NCBI GenBank assembly: GCA_001769125.1
Contig: MEOG01000069.1
Location: forward strand, 62,001 to 126,000
Reading direction: 5' to 3'
Source of the DNA: Bacteroidetes bacterium GWF2_35_48
GTDB taxonomy: Bacteria > Bacteroidota > Bacteroidia > Bacteroidales > GWF2-35-48
Length of the DNA: 64,000 nt
The notes beneath the pieces were generated by a model. It ran no database searches and was not told the DNA's origin. It saw only the letters and a program-made list of their open reading frames with translations. Numbering within the stretch: the first letter of the stretch is position 1; the number at the start of each line of letters is the position of its first letter. Shown piece after piece: positions 16,092-26,119 of the stretch. Position numbers and translations under genes: made by a program.

Positions 16092-16835
16092 ATGAGCAAC
16101 AATAAAGAACACTTTTCTAAAAGAAGTACATTATTTATTTTCCTTGCTGCAATTTTTTTGTCAACAGCTATTATTGCAGAATTAATAGGGAACAAAATTT
16201 TTTCTCTTGAAGAATTATTAGGAATTGCGCCTGTTAATTTATTTGGAAGTGTGAATCTCAATTTTAGTGCGGGCGTTATTCCATGGCCTATTGTTTTTGT
16301 AATGACAGATATCATTAATGAATTTTATGGAAGAAAAGGTGTCCGCAGAATAACATTTTTGACAATTTTTTTTATTGCTTATGTTTTTATTATTTTACTG
16401 ATAGCAACAAACCTTCCCCCTGCAACAGATCTATATAAAAACAACGATGCTTTCGTGACTGTTTTCAGTCAGGGAATGACAATGATTATTGCTTCTTTGA
16501 TAGCTTTTCTTGTTGGGCAACTTCTTGACTCGTATGTTTTTTATTTACTGAAAAAAAAATGGTCTAGCTCTAAAAGTATTTGGTTAAGGGCAATGGGCTC
16601 CAACCTTTTTTCTCAATTAGTAGATAGCTTTATTGTTTTAATTATTGCTTTTTATTTTACAGGGCAGATGGGATTTTATCAAGTTATTACTCTCGGTCTT
16701 GTTGCTTATGCGTATAAATTTTTTATGTCTTTCGCCTTACTCCCCGTGATTTATTTTGCTCATTTTGCTATTGGAAAATATCTTGGCAAAGAAGTGTCTG
16801 AGCAAATGGTTATGGAAGATATTAAGAAAAAATAA
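16092..16835 (+). CDS. yhhQ: queuosine precursor transporter (YhhQ/VUT family)
   Basis: 247 residues with about six membrane segments. The family imports 7-cyano-7-deazaguanine or related bases for making queuosine in tRNA. Family blocks seen are IIAELIGNKIF, AGVIPWPIVFVMTDIINEFYGRKGVRR and WLRAMGSNLFSQLVDSFIVLIIAFYF. It begins 5 bases after the SiaC-like gene and lies 30 bases before the large carrier fusion, so the three may share a transcript. Confidence 0.88.
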   Translation: MSNNKEHFSKRSTLFIFLAAIFLSTAIIAELIGNKIFSLEELLGIAPVNLFGSVNLNFSAGVIPWPIVFVMTDIINEFYGRKGVRRITFLTIFFIAYVFIILLIATNLPPATDLYKNNDAFVTVFSQGMTMIIASLIAFLVGQLLDSYVFYLLKKKWSSSKSIWLRAMGSNLFSQLVDSFIVLIIAFYFTGQMGFYQVITLGLVAYAYKFFMSFALLPVIYFAHFAIGKYLGKEVSEQMVMEDIKKK

Positions 16836-16865
16836 TTCTAATCTCATAAATTTTTTCCATTCTTC

Positions 16866-19800
16866 ATGAAGCAAGCCCTTTATAAGACATTTCATATTGC
16901 AGAGGGCGAGGGGTACGGAGTATTTTTACTGATTCTTCAATCTTTTTTTCTCGGAGTTTTTTATGGATCGTTGGATATCTCTGCGTCGGCTCTTTTTTTA
17001 AAAGCATTTCCTGCATCCATGCTTCCGAAAGCGTTTGTAATTTCCGGTATCGCAGGTATTGTTCTAACTGCAGTTTATACGCGACTTCAAAACAGAATTG
17101 CTTTTTCGAAACTTGCCGTAATAAATCTTTTATCAATTACTCTGATAATTGCGATTCTCAGAATAGCTTATTATTTCACTTCTTCCCAATGGCTTCCATT
17201 TTTAATACTTGTTATGATGGGCCCTTTAAACATTATTGCTTTATTAGGTTTCTGGGGCATAGCCGGTCGTGTTTTTACATTAAGGCAAGGCAAAAGATTA
17301 TTCGGACTTATTGACTCAGGGCAGGTCTTTGGCGTTATCATCAGCAGTTATACAATTCCTCTTATCCTGTTTTTTGGGTTTTCAACTATTGATCTTCTTT
17401 ATTTATGTTCAGGCAGTATTATTGCAGCACTTACACTACAATTTATTATATCCCGTAAATTAAAAATTGATTCAACAGAAGAGGTATCTTCTAATGATAA
17501 AAAATCTATTCTCTCCATAAAAGACATGGTTAAAAACAAATTCATTCTTTATATGTCTGTTTTTGTTACCTTATCTATGATTTGCGCATTTTTTATTTAT
17601 TATTCCTTTCTTGCAGTTACCAATACCAAATATCCTGATGCAGAAGAACTGGCAAAATTTCTTGGTTTGTTTACAGGGACACTGATGGTTTTTAGTTTTT
17701 TCTTCAAAACTTTTATTTACAGTAAAATAATGCAAACCTACAATCTGCGCATCAGCCTTCTGATTCTTCCAATACTTTTACTGTTGCTTTCCATGATGGC
17801 TGTAGTAGTAGGTTTTGCTTTTGGATACACGGCTGAATCTGCCGGATTCCTGCTTTTTTTTATGCTAATCTCATTAAGCCGCCTATTCTCAAGATCGCTA
17901 AAAGAATCGCTTGAAGCACCTTCTTTTAAAATACTGTATCTAACCTTAGATCATTCTGTCCGCTATGATGTTCAGGCAAGAATTGACGGCGTAGTAAATG
18001 AATTTGCAGCTTTGTTTTCAGGTATTATTTTAGCAGGATTGGGTATATTCTCTTTTATCGGCTCAATACATTATGTAGCGATTCTTATTGCCCTGCTTAT
18101 TATCTGGGTTTTTGTTACAATAAGACTTTATAGTGAATATAAGCGCTCTCTAATCTCCTCAATGAAATATAATAAAATTACCAACAATGATATTCCGGTA
18201 AAAAGGGATAATACAATTGACGATTATATGTCCTCTTCAAACCCTGAGACTGTTCTTCTTGCAATGGAAATTTTACAAATAAAAAATCCTTTGAGTTATG
18301 ATATAATTATTGACAATTTGCTTCAAAGTCCCCATCCTGATATTAGAATAATGGCATTAAAAATTATTCTCGAAAAAGAGCTGATTCAATTTTCAGGCAA
18401 AATTTCAAAATTCATTAAAAACGAACAAGATACCAATGCCCTTTCTTTAGCAGAAGAGACAAGAGATGCTCTTGCTGATAAAAAAATTGTTGCGCATTCA
18501 AAAGAACAGTTAATAAGTCTTATTCAATCTAAAAAAGAACGCGACAGAATTTTTGCCATAAAAATTATTGAAATTTCGGATGATGATATATTTTATTCTC
18601 TATTAATTGCTCTTTTGAGAGATCATAATTATTATGTAAGAATAGAAGCAATAAAAGCCTGCGCAAACATAAGACTTTTTGAGGCATGTTCTTTTCTTAT
18701 AGATTGTTTATCTGATACGACATATTCGATCCAAGCTTCAGAAGCTTTAATTAAGATAGGGCATGAAACGATTGAGCCTCTGGAAATTTATTTTTATAAA
18801 TCAGATTTGGACATTAATATTCAAAGGAAAATTATACATATTTTCGGAAAAATAGGAAATGAAAAAGCAATCGGATATTTAATACAAAAATTAAATTATC
18901 CGGTTCGCGAAATAGCTAAAGCTTCTCTGAATGAACTTTCAAAACACCGTATTCGATTTATTGAAGATTATACTTTTTATATCAGACATGCTATTGATCT
19001 TACTATTTCAGTAATCAGCTGGAATCTGAATGTTTTGGATAACATGAAAACAGTAATGGTTTCAGAAGATTTAAAAAAATCATTAAATGATGAGATACTA
19101 GAGAACTATCAACTATTGTTCAAACTTCTTGCAATTATTTATGATGAAGACATGATCGCGACAGTTAAGGACAATATTGAAAACGGTTCGAACGAAGGGA
19201 TAAGCTATTCGTTGGAACTTTTAGATTTATATGTTGCTGACGATCTTAAGCCGGTATTGTTCCCATTATTTGATAGTACAAACATTTCGGAAAAAGTTAA
19301 AAAGCTTCAGGACTTTTATGCTTTTGAACGTTATAATGCTCCTGAATTGCTTTATGCAATTGTGCAGCGCGATTGTAATTTTATATCAAGATGGACAAAG
19401 ACACTGGCGATTTACAATCTTCTTGAATACCCGGAATACCCTGTCAAAAATGACCTGCTGGCGCACATGTTCAATAACGATAGGCTTTTGTTTGAATCAG
19501 CAGGTTATGTTATCCGCACTCTGAATATAGATGCTTATAAAAATGTATCCAAAAGGTTAGAATACAGATTAAGCAATGAGCTGGATTACATTATAAATGC
19601 TTCACAGGAAAAAAAATTTCTTCTGATGATTGAAATTATCCGTTATCTTAAGAAGTTATCTTACCTGAAAGACTACCCTGTTGATTTATTAATTGATATT
19701 GCAGAAAAAATTGAAGAAAAAACATTTAAAAGGAAACAGATTATTTTAGAAAAATCTGATAAAAATTCTACCGCTGTATTTTTTATTTTATCAGGAGAAC

Positions 19801-20024
19801 TTGCCTTTGTTTCTGAGTCAATGAAAAAACTTGAGTTTTTAAAACATTCTGCTTTTACGCTGCATTATATTATACAATCAGATTCTCCCGACACTAAAAT
19901 TGTTGCTACCAGAGATTGCGATATTTACTGTATAAGCAGAGATAATTATCAAATTCTTTTATCTGAAAATCCGCTGTTTTCCGAATTGATTTCCCGGCTC
20001 ATTTTTATAAGGCAAAACATATAG
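16866..20024 (+). CDS. carrier-like membrane protein fused to HEAT repeats and a cyclic-nucleotide-binding-like domain
   Basis: 1052 residues. Residues 1-430 are a polytopic membrane part of about 12 segments that resembles the Npt1/ATP-ADP carrier-like branch of the major facilitator fold (for example LILQSFFLGVFYGSLDIS, MMGPLNIIALLGFWGIAGR). Residues about 450-760 are HEAT-like helical repeats (EAIKACANIRLFEACSFLID; EALIKIGHETIEPLE). Residues about 930-1050 look like a CRP-type cyclic-nucleotide-binding domain (FKRKQIILEKSD, AVFFILSGELAFVS), but the phosphate-binding cassette is not clear. The membrane part is probably a sensor or transporter; substrate unknown. The downstream gene converges on it. 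Confidence 0.75.
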   Translation: MKQALYKTFHIAEGEGYGVFLLILQSFFLGVFYGSLDISASALFLKAFPASMLPKAFVISGIAGIVLTAVYTRLQNRIAFSKLAVINLLSITLIIAILRIAYYFTSSQWLPFLILVMMGPLNIIALLGFWGIAGRVFTLRQGKRLFGLIDSGQVFGVIISSYTIPLILFFGFSTIDLLYLCSGSIIAALTLQFIISRKLKIDSTEEVSSNDKKSILSIKDMVKNKFILYMSVFVTLSMICAFFIYYSFLAVTNTKYPDAEELAKFLGLFTGTLMVFSFFFKTFIYSKIMQTYNLRISLLILPILLLLLSMMAVVVGFAFGYTAESAGFLLFFMLISLSRLFSRSLKESLEAPSFKILYLTLDHSVRYDVQARIDGVVNEFAALFSGIILAGLGIFSFIGSIHYVAILIALLIIWVFVTIRLYSEYKRSLISSMKYNKITNNDIPVKRDNTIDDYMSSSNPETVLLAMEILQIKNPLSYDIIIDNLLQSPHPDIRIMALKIILEKELIQFSGKISKFIKNEQDTNALSLAEETRDALADKKIVAHSKEQLISLIQSKKERDRIFAIKIIEISDDDIFYSLLIALLRDHNYYVRIEAIKACANIRLFEACSFLIDCLSDTTYSIQASEALIKIGHETIEPLEIYFYKSDLDINIQRKIIHIFGKIGNEKAIGYLIQKLNYPVREIAKASLNELSKHRIRFIEDYTFYIRHAIDLTISVISWNLNVLDNMKTVMVSEDLKKSLNDEILENYQLLFKLLAIIYDEDMIATVKDNIENGSNEGISYSLELLDLYVADDLKPVLFPLFDSTNISEKVKKLQDFYAFERYNAPELLYAIVQRDCNFISRWTKTLAIYNLLEYPEYPVKNDLLAHMFNNDRLLFESAGYVIRTLNIDAYKNVSKRLEYRLSNELDYIINASQEKKFLLMIEIIRYLKKLSYLKDYPVDLLIDIAEKIEEKTFKRKQIILEKSDKNSTAVFFILSGELAFVSESMKKLEFLKHSAFTLHYIIQSDSPDTKIVATRDCDIYCISRDNYQILLSENPLFSELISRLIFIRQNI

Positions 20025-20037
20025 TTCCTCTTATTCC

Positions 20038-20083
20038 CTGCCTGCTTGACGCAGTTTGCCTGCTCGACGCAGTCAGGCAGGCT
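20038..20083. repeat. double copy of the TGCTTGACGCAG hairpin repeat
   Basis: Two units TGCCTGCTTGACGCAG and TGCCTGCTCGACGCAG are followed by TCAGGCAGGC, forming a strong hairpin between convergent genes. It is the same repeat family as 15468-15497 and may serve as a bidirectional transcription end. Confidence 0.5.
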
Positions 20084-20096
20084 ACTCCTACTCCTG

Positions 20097-23000
20097 CTAC
20101 CTTCCAATAATAAACTTCTTAATAATATGCTTATTTTCTTCAACATTCAGTTTTACATGATAAAAACCCGGAGAATAATTTGCAACATTTAAAGTGTAAA
20201 CTTCGGAAAAAGCAGACATTGTCTTTTCTTCTATTAATTGTCCGAGAATATTATAAACCTGAATAGTATAGGGAGCGTCTGTTATTCTGTTAAAATACAA
20301 ATTCATATTTGTAGAAGCAGGATTTGGCGCAATAATAAAATCAATGTTGTTATTATAAGCTTCTATGGGTGCAATAAATGTCCCCTGTGAAGTATCGGTT
20401 GTTGAAACCTGGTATACTTCTTTTGTAAGATTATCCTGTACGTAAACAACCACAATTACATTACTGTCTATAGCAGAATAAAAATTTGCCAAACTGCTTG
20501 AATACTGCAATGTGCGTACATCTCCGGTACTCCAGTTTTCGGAAATATTTGTACCCGCTGCATCAGGGAGCATTTTTCTTACAGTGTTTAAAAATTTAGT
20601 TTCTCCGTTTGTCCCAACCCCTGTACGATCCATAAATTTCTCTACGACTACAACATGAACTGTCAGATCTTTATCTGTAATATTTTCTAAAGCTGTTATT
20701 TCAGTCAGCACATTGATTGAACTTCCCGTAAAGCCTAAATCAATATCAACAGTAAATTTAGGGTCTGTAAGCCTTCTGTGACGCAATTTTGTTAAAAAAA
20801 CATCATAAGGGTATAAGGTCAATGGAGAAATATACGATCTTAAATAATTACCATCCATTATTGTATATGGTACAACAGAAACACCATACATAAAAGATTG
20901 CGCCCCCGAACCTTGCGGATAGTCAAGATTCAATTGGTCTGCAACAGGGTATTCTGTGTGATATTGAATATCTACAATGTCTTTTTGATTTTGATTAACC
21001 CAGTCATTAAATTTTACATTTCCAGTTGCGCTTGAGACGTCATTTGCATTTGTAAAATGCTCAAACAGTACCATTCTTGGTCTTTCTCCAATCCATATAT
21101 CGTCAAAGGCAAAACCATTATATATATTGCTGTTATTAGAGGCAAATGCTATTCTTAAGCGAACACTTGGTTCCCCTGCAAGAATGTCGAGATCATGTCT
21201 TGCGTCTGTCCATTGATTATATATCGAATCAGACCATCCGAAATTTCCCCCACCGGGATAGCTGTAATTAACAACATTATCATACCAGCTGATTCCTTCC
21301 TGAATTTCATTGACATCTTTTAATGTATACCATGTTGAATCATTGTCAAGTGAATATTGGAGTGCTGCTCCATCATAATATTTTTCTGTAGCGCAAAAGA
21401 TTCTCATTTTTATCATAGGACGTTTTAGATCAGAAAAATTAAAGCAGGGACTGATAACATAAGATTGTTCTTCGTTTTGGTAGGCTGAATCAAGTTTGTA
21501 AGAAGTATACCATGCACTTGTCCCGGAATAGGGTGGAGGTAAATTACTACTCAACGCCTGACCATAACACCAACTGTCTTTATTATTTGAAGAACCGGAT
21601 GACCATGCGCCGGAACTGACGTCAAAATTTTCAAAATATGGATATTGTACTATTTCAGGTCTTATTAAAGCTGTTTGTGTTATTGAATCAATACACGAAT
21701 TCTTTGTGGTTATTACAAGTGTAATATCATACGCTCCCGTTTGTGAATATTCATGTGTGGGGTTTTGTAATGTACTGCTTTGATTATCGCCAAAAGTCCA
21801 ATAATAAGAATCAATTGTATCACCAAATGAATTATTAATAAAAGCAACAAATCCTCCAAAACATTCGTTTTTCCAGGTAAATTGAGCGGTAGGAATCGAA
21901 TCAAAATATACTACAGAATTTTTTGAATTCACACAGCCAAATTTTGAGGTCAGCGTTAATTCTATTGATTTATTACCGCCAGAAGTATATATATGTTGTG
22001 CTATACTGTCATTAGGAATAATAGTTTCATCTCCCATGTCCCATTGCCAGATTGAAACGGAATCAATAGTACTGATACCCTCAAATACAATCGGATTTGA
22101 AATACATTTATCCGAGGTTATTGTAAAATCAACATCAGGAAGTTTGTGAATAACAACCGTATCATTAACCGTTGTTATACACTGGCTGTTTGATGCGTTA
22201 AATACGAGTTGTACAGGAACATCTATATAACTTTGCGATGGCGTATTATTTAAAGTGTCAATAAAGGAAGAGGGTTGTAGATTATTTGTCTGAAAATTCA
22301 TTATTTTCCAAAAGGATGTTCCGGATAAATACGGGGACATGGAATAACTTAAAAGCGATGAAGGACTGTTAATACAAAGCGAATGTTCCGGGTTAATTCC
22401 TTCTATGGTAATATCCGGTAAGCCGTAAATTTTTATAGGAGAAAACGTATTTACTGTACATCCGTTTGTATCTGTATATACAAGAAAAATTGTATCATTA
22501 TATTGTCTTGTTGCACTGTCTAATAAATTTTCTATAGCTGGCGTTGATGGATTAATGATGCCTGCACCATCCCCGGTTGAAAATATTCCAACACCTGAAA
22601 ACAGACCTCCGTTATATGGTATCGCATTATATGAGTAAATTCCGATAAGCGTATCAATAGGCGAATTTGTGCAATACTTCTGCTCATTTCCCTGAATACT
22701 TAATGTAGGTATCTGATGAACAAAAAGAGTGTCTTCCCAATTATTAACACAACCGGTTATTGGATTATGATATTGATAAGTAATAATATTATCTCCGATA
22801 TTAATAGCAGAAGGATTAACAATTACGGTATCATTATTATAAGCAATAGTATTTATTTTTATATAATCAGTGATAACGTTGGGGTTGTTTCCATGCAGTT
22901 CAAAAGGGCTTGCATTTCTGCATATTTCATCAAGCGAGACAAAACTGTCTGTTGGCAGAGGATGAACAATAATAGGAAAGCTAACCATTTTTTTACAATT

Positions 23001-26000
23001 ACTGGGGGCTGTGTATTCATAAAAAACAGTGTCTTGACCTATACCAACTGTATTAATATTAAAAGTTGCATTAAATGTATTTTCAGTGTTAAAACCCAAA
23101 CCACTCCAAATTCCGGAGCCATTAGGCGGAAATTGATTAATGGCATTTGCCGTTATGCTTGCATTTGAATAACAATACGCAGTGTCCAATCCTATTAAAT
23201 CTGGTACTCCAACGGAGTCAACTTTTACGTTCATCAATATTTCCAATATTGCGGCATTGTAAATATATTTAAATGTTATAGTATGCGTTCCGGGACCTGC
23301 AAGTGTAGGATTAAATACGCCATGTTTATTCCCTAAATCCTGAACATAAGCAGTATTCACAAACCATCCGGTATCATTAACATTTGGTGATGGAATGCCC
23401 CAAATATGAATATTTGTATCCCCAAAACAATAAAAGACAGTATCTGTAATTCCTGTTATCTGTCCTAATACATTTATTACGTGAACCGTGTCTGTAAAAG
23501 AAATAATACATCCGGTAGGATGGGTATAAGTATATGTTATTGGCCAATTACCTACTCCTGCTATATTTGGACGAAATGTATTATTATACTGCATAACCCC
23601 TGCTCCGGAAAATATACCCCCGGCAGGATTACCAATAAGTTGAACGCTGGTTGTGTCATCTGAACTAAATGTGTAAGTTGTTAAAGGGGTTATTGATACT
23701 ACCGAATCAACTGGAGGAACTATGGTAAAAGTATTTGTAGTAAAACATCCTTTTGAATCTGTAACAGAAACAGAATATGCTCCAGAAGGCAAACTGTCTG
23801 CGCTTTGTGTTGTTTGATAGAAAGAATCATCCCATATATATTGATATGGACTCATTCCATTTATTTCTGTAATAGTTAAGATTGCGTCAGTATCATAACT
23901 GCATTTTAAAGCCTGTGCTAATGCTATTGTGATATTAAATTGCGGAGGATTAACTATAGAGCCACTGATAATTATTGTGCAGCCATTGTTATCAGTAACG
24001 GTACAAAAATATACTCCAAATGATAAGTTGAAACATGTCGCTGTTGTTTGTGAATCTGCATCGCTCCATAAATAATTATAAGTAGGCGTTCCCCCATTAA
24101 CAACTATTGATGCTGTTCCATCTGAAGAATCATGACAACTTATTTCTGTTGTTGTTATGTATGCTGTCAAAGCAGTAGGTTCGTTAATGGTATACGCTGC
24201 ATTCAAAGTAATTACACAACCTATATTATTTGCATCTCTTATGCGAACATCGTACGTGGATGCGGATAGTAAAGTGTAGCTCCCCGTGCCTTCCCAGCTT
24301 GTTCCTCCATTTATCGTATACTCATAAGCACCACTGCCACCACTTGGTGAACTGATGCTTATACTTCCATCGGATGTACCGTTACAGCTTGCATTGGTCT
24401 TGTTTAAAATGGCTGATAATTCTACAGGTTCTGATATAAAAAGCGCGCTGTTTAATTGAATGGAACAACTTGTTGCATTGGCATCACGAATATAAATATC
24501 GTAAGTTCCTGTTGTTAGTGTGTTGAACACGTCTGATGCCTGCCAGCCTGCGCCGCCGTTGATGCTGTACTCATAGTTTCCACTTCCGCCTGTGGGGATG
24601 GTTAAACTTATCGCTCCATTGTTGTTTCCATAGCATACGCTTACATCTGTGGTATTTATCGTTGCGTTTAGGATATTGGGCTGCGTAAGTTGCAACGCAT
24701 TGTTCAACGTTAGCGTGCAGCTTGTATTTACGGCATCTCTGAATACTACATTGTAATATCCGGCTGATAAATTGCTGAATGTTCCTGTTCCCTGCCAGCT
24801 TGTACCGCCGTTATTACTGTATTCATAACTACCACTGCCGCCTGTGGGAACGGTTATGTTTATCTCTCCTTCCGGTGTGTTGTAGCAAATAAGATTTGTA
24901 CTGCTCAATGTTGCATTCAGTGCTGTTGGCTGTGTCAGCGTCAGTGCGCCGTTTAAAGTTACCACGCATGTAGGCGCATTGGCATCACGCATTTTTACAT
25001 TATACGTACCTGCAACTAAGCCTGTAAATAAATTCCCACTTTGCCATATAGTGCCTCCATTTATTGTGTATTCATAAAAGCTGCTTCCTCCTGTCGAACC
25101 TGTGATTTCTATTGATGCGTTTGCATTACCGTTACAGGCTGTTACATTTATCGGATTTACTGCTGCAGTTAATAAGTCCGGCTGTGTAATGGTATACGCT
25201 GCATTCAAAGTAATTACACAACCTATATTATTTGCATCTCTTATGCGAACATCGTACGTGGATGCGGATAGTAAAGTGTAGCTCCCCGTGCCTTCCCAGC
25301 TTGTTCCTCCATTTATCGTATACTCATAAGCACCACTGCCACCACTTGGTGAACTGATGCTTATACTTCCATCGGATGTACCGTTACAGCTTGCATTGGT
25401 CTTGTTTAAAATGGCACTCAACAAGCTTGGTTCATCTAATGTTTTTGCTAAAGTAAAATCGCATCCATTAACATCTGTTATAGTAACAGTATAAATATCT
25501 GCAACAAGATTTGAAGCAACCGATGTATTTTGGCTAAGACCATCATCCCACAAATAAGAATACGGAGCTGTTCCCCAGCTCCCAGATGCAGTAAGAGTGC
25601 CATCAGATGCCCCGTTACAGGAAATGGAATTTGAAATAGAAATAAGCCCGTTAATTTTTCCTTGCCAATTCATTTCAAAACCAGTAAAATTATTTGATCC
25701 ATTAGAATGCCAAACAATATGCAGGGAAGATCCTGTAGAAGTAATAATTGCAGGAGGAGGAATCGTGTTACAATAAGTTCCGATAATGGGAGACAAAGCA
25801 TCCGGGCCGTCATAAATAATTAAATAATCGAGATTACATGCAACGTCTGCTTCAACATCAAAAGAAATAAATTCAAGAACTACTTTTTGGGCGTTAGCAG
25901 GGCTTATTGTTACAGAATAATCTTCATTATCTAAATAATTACCTGCATTGTCGTCTGAATCAGTTAATGTGCCGGTACAACCAGTCAGCGTACCACCATC

Positions 26001-26078
26001 AACTGTGCTGATTTTTGTCTGTGAAAATCCAGCGTTCAGAAATAAAAAAAATAATATGGAAAATAAATAACTTCTCAT
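20097..26078 (-). CDS. giant T9SS-secreted surface protein with CUB domain and SprB-type repeats
   Basis: 1993 residues. The signal peptide is residues 1-19 (SILFFLFLNAGFS-Q). A CUB domain follows (about 25-145; FNTF-like core with YLIIYDGPDALSP). Residues about 150-720 are a run of SprB-type repeats, each beginning with a CNG-x-SDG-x-I/T block. Ig-like/PKD domains cover about 740-1480 (YYWTFGDNQSSTLQNPTHEY), and an anchor/MAM-like domain and an Omp28-like thioredoxin-fold part follow. The C-terminus is a type A sorting domain (IAPNPASTNMNLYF ... IIKKFIIGR). The protein is thus expected to be exported and attached to the surface, as a gliding or adhesion protein. It is last in the TIR/STAND operon, 41 bases after the lipoprotein gene. 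It contains a 229-base perfect internal duplication. Confidence 0.92.
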   Translation of the reverse strand: MRSYLFSILFFLFLNAGFSQTKISTVDGGTLTGCTGTLTDSDDNAGNYLDNEDYSVTISPANAQKVVLEFISFDVEADVACNLDYLIIYDGPDALSPIIGTYCNTIPPPAIITSTGSSLHIVWHSNGSNNFTGFEMNWQGKINGLISISNSISCNGASDGTLTASGSWGTAPYSYLWDDGLSQNTSVASNLVADIYTVTITDVNGCDFTLAKTLDEPSLLSAILNKTNASCNGTSDGSISISSPSGGSGAYEYTINGGTSWEGTGSYTLLSASTYDVRIRDANNIGCVITLNAAYTITQPDLLTAAVNPINVTACNGNANASIEITGSTGGSSFYEYTINGGTIWQSGNLFTGLVAGTYNVKMRDANAPTCVVTLNGALTLTQPTALNATLSSTNLICYNTPEGEINITVPTGGSGSYEYSNNGGTSWQGTGTFSNLSAGYYNVVFRDAVNTSCTLTLNNALQLTQPNILNATINTTDVSVCYGNNNGAISLTIPTGGSGNYEYSINGGAGWQASDVFNTLTTGTYDIYIRDANATSCSIQLNSALFISEPVELSAILNKTNASCNGTSDGSISISSPSGGSGAYEYTINGGTSWEGTGSYTLLSASTYDVRIRDANNIGCVITLNAAYTINEPTALTAYITTTEISCHDSSDGTASIVVNGGTPTYNYLWSDADSQTTATCFNLSFGVYFCTVTDNNGCTIIISGSIVNPPQFNITIALAQALKCSYDTDAILTITEINGMSPYQYIWDDSFYQTTQSADSLPSGAYSVSVTDSKGCFTTNTFTIVPPVDSVVSITPLTTYTFSSDDTTSVQLIGNPAGGIFSGAGVMQYNNTFRPNIAGVGNWPITYTYTHPTGCIISFTDTVHVINVLGQITGITDTVFYCFGDTNIHIWGIPSPNVNDTGWFVNTAYVQDLGNKHGVFNPTLAGPGTHTITFKYIYNAAILEILMNVKVDSVGVPDLIGLDTAYCYSNASITANAINQFPPNGSGIWSGLGFNTENTFNATFNINTVGIGQDTVFYEYTAPSNCKKMVSFPIIVHPLPTDSFVSLDEICRNASPFELHGNNPNVITDYIKINTIAYNNDTVIVNPSAINIGDNIITYQYHNPITGCVNNWEDTLFVHQIPTLSIQGNEQKYCTNSPIDTLIGIYSYNAIPYNGGLFSGVGIFSTGDGAGIINPSTPAIENLLDSATRQYNDTIFLVYTDTNGCTVNTFSPIKIYGLPDITIEGINPEHSLCINSPSSLLSYSMSPYLSGTSFWKIMNFQTNNLQPSSFIDTLNNTPSQSYIDVPVQLVFNASNSQCITTVNDTVVIHKLPDVDFTITSDKCISNPIVFEGISTIDSVSIWQWDMGDETIIPNDSIAQHIYTSGGNKSIELTLTSKFGCVNSKNSVVYFDSIPTAQFTWKNECFGGFVAFINNSFGDTIDSYYWTFGDNQSSTLQNPTHEYSQTGAYDITLVITTKNSCIDSITQTALIRPEIVQYPYFENFDVSSGAWSSGSSNNKDSWCYGQALSSNLPPPYSGTSAWYTSYKLDSAYQNEEQSYVISPCFNFSDLKRPMIKMRIFCATEKYYDGAALQYSLDNDSTWYTLKDVNEIQEGISWYDNVVNYSYPGGGNFGWSDSIYNQWTDARHDLDILAGEPSVRLRIAFASNNSNIYNGFAFDDIWIGERPRMVLFEHFTNANDVSSATGNVKFNDWVNQNQKDIVDIQYHTEYPVADQLNLDYPQGSGAQSFMYGVSVVPYTIMDGNYLRSYISPLTLYPYDVFLTKLRHRRLTDPKFTVDIDLGFTGSSINVLTEITALENITDKDLTVHVVVVEKFMDRTGVGTNGETKFLNTVRKMLPDAAGTNISENWSTGDVRTLQYSSSLANFYSAIDSNVIVVVYVQDNLTKEVYQVSTTDTSQGTFIAPIEAYNNNIDFIIAPNPASTNMNLYFNRITDAPYTIQVYNILGQLIEEKTMSAFSEVYTLNVANYSPGFYHVKLNVEENKHIIKKFIIGR
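24185..24413. repeat. 229-base perfect direct repeat, copy 1
   Basis: Identical base for base to 25187-25415, inside the SprB-repeat region of the giant adhesin gene. The offset is 1002 bases (334 codons), so the frame is kept. Other SprB repeats of the gene are clearly diverged. Confidence 0.95.
25187..25415. repeat. 229-base perfect direct repeat, copy 2
   Basis: Second copy of 24185-24413. Both encode the same segment, beginning near LNKTNASCNGTSDGSISISS and ending in LNAAYTI. Confidence 0.95.
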
Positions 26079-26119
26079 TTTAGTCGTCTAAAGTGTTATG
26101 AAAAAAATAAAAATATGAA

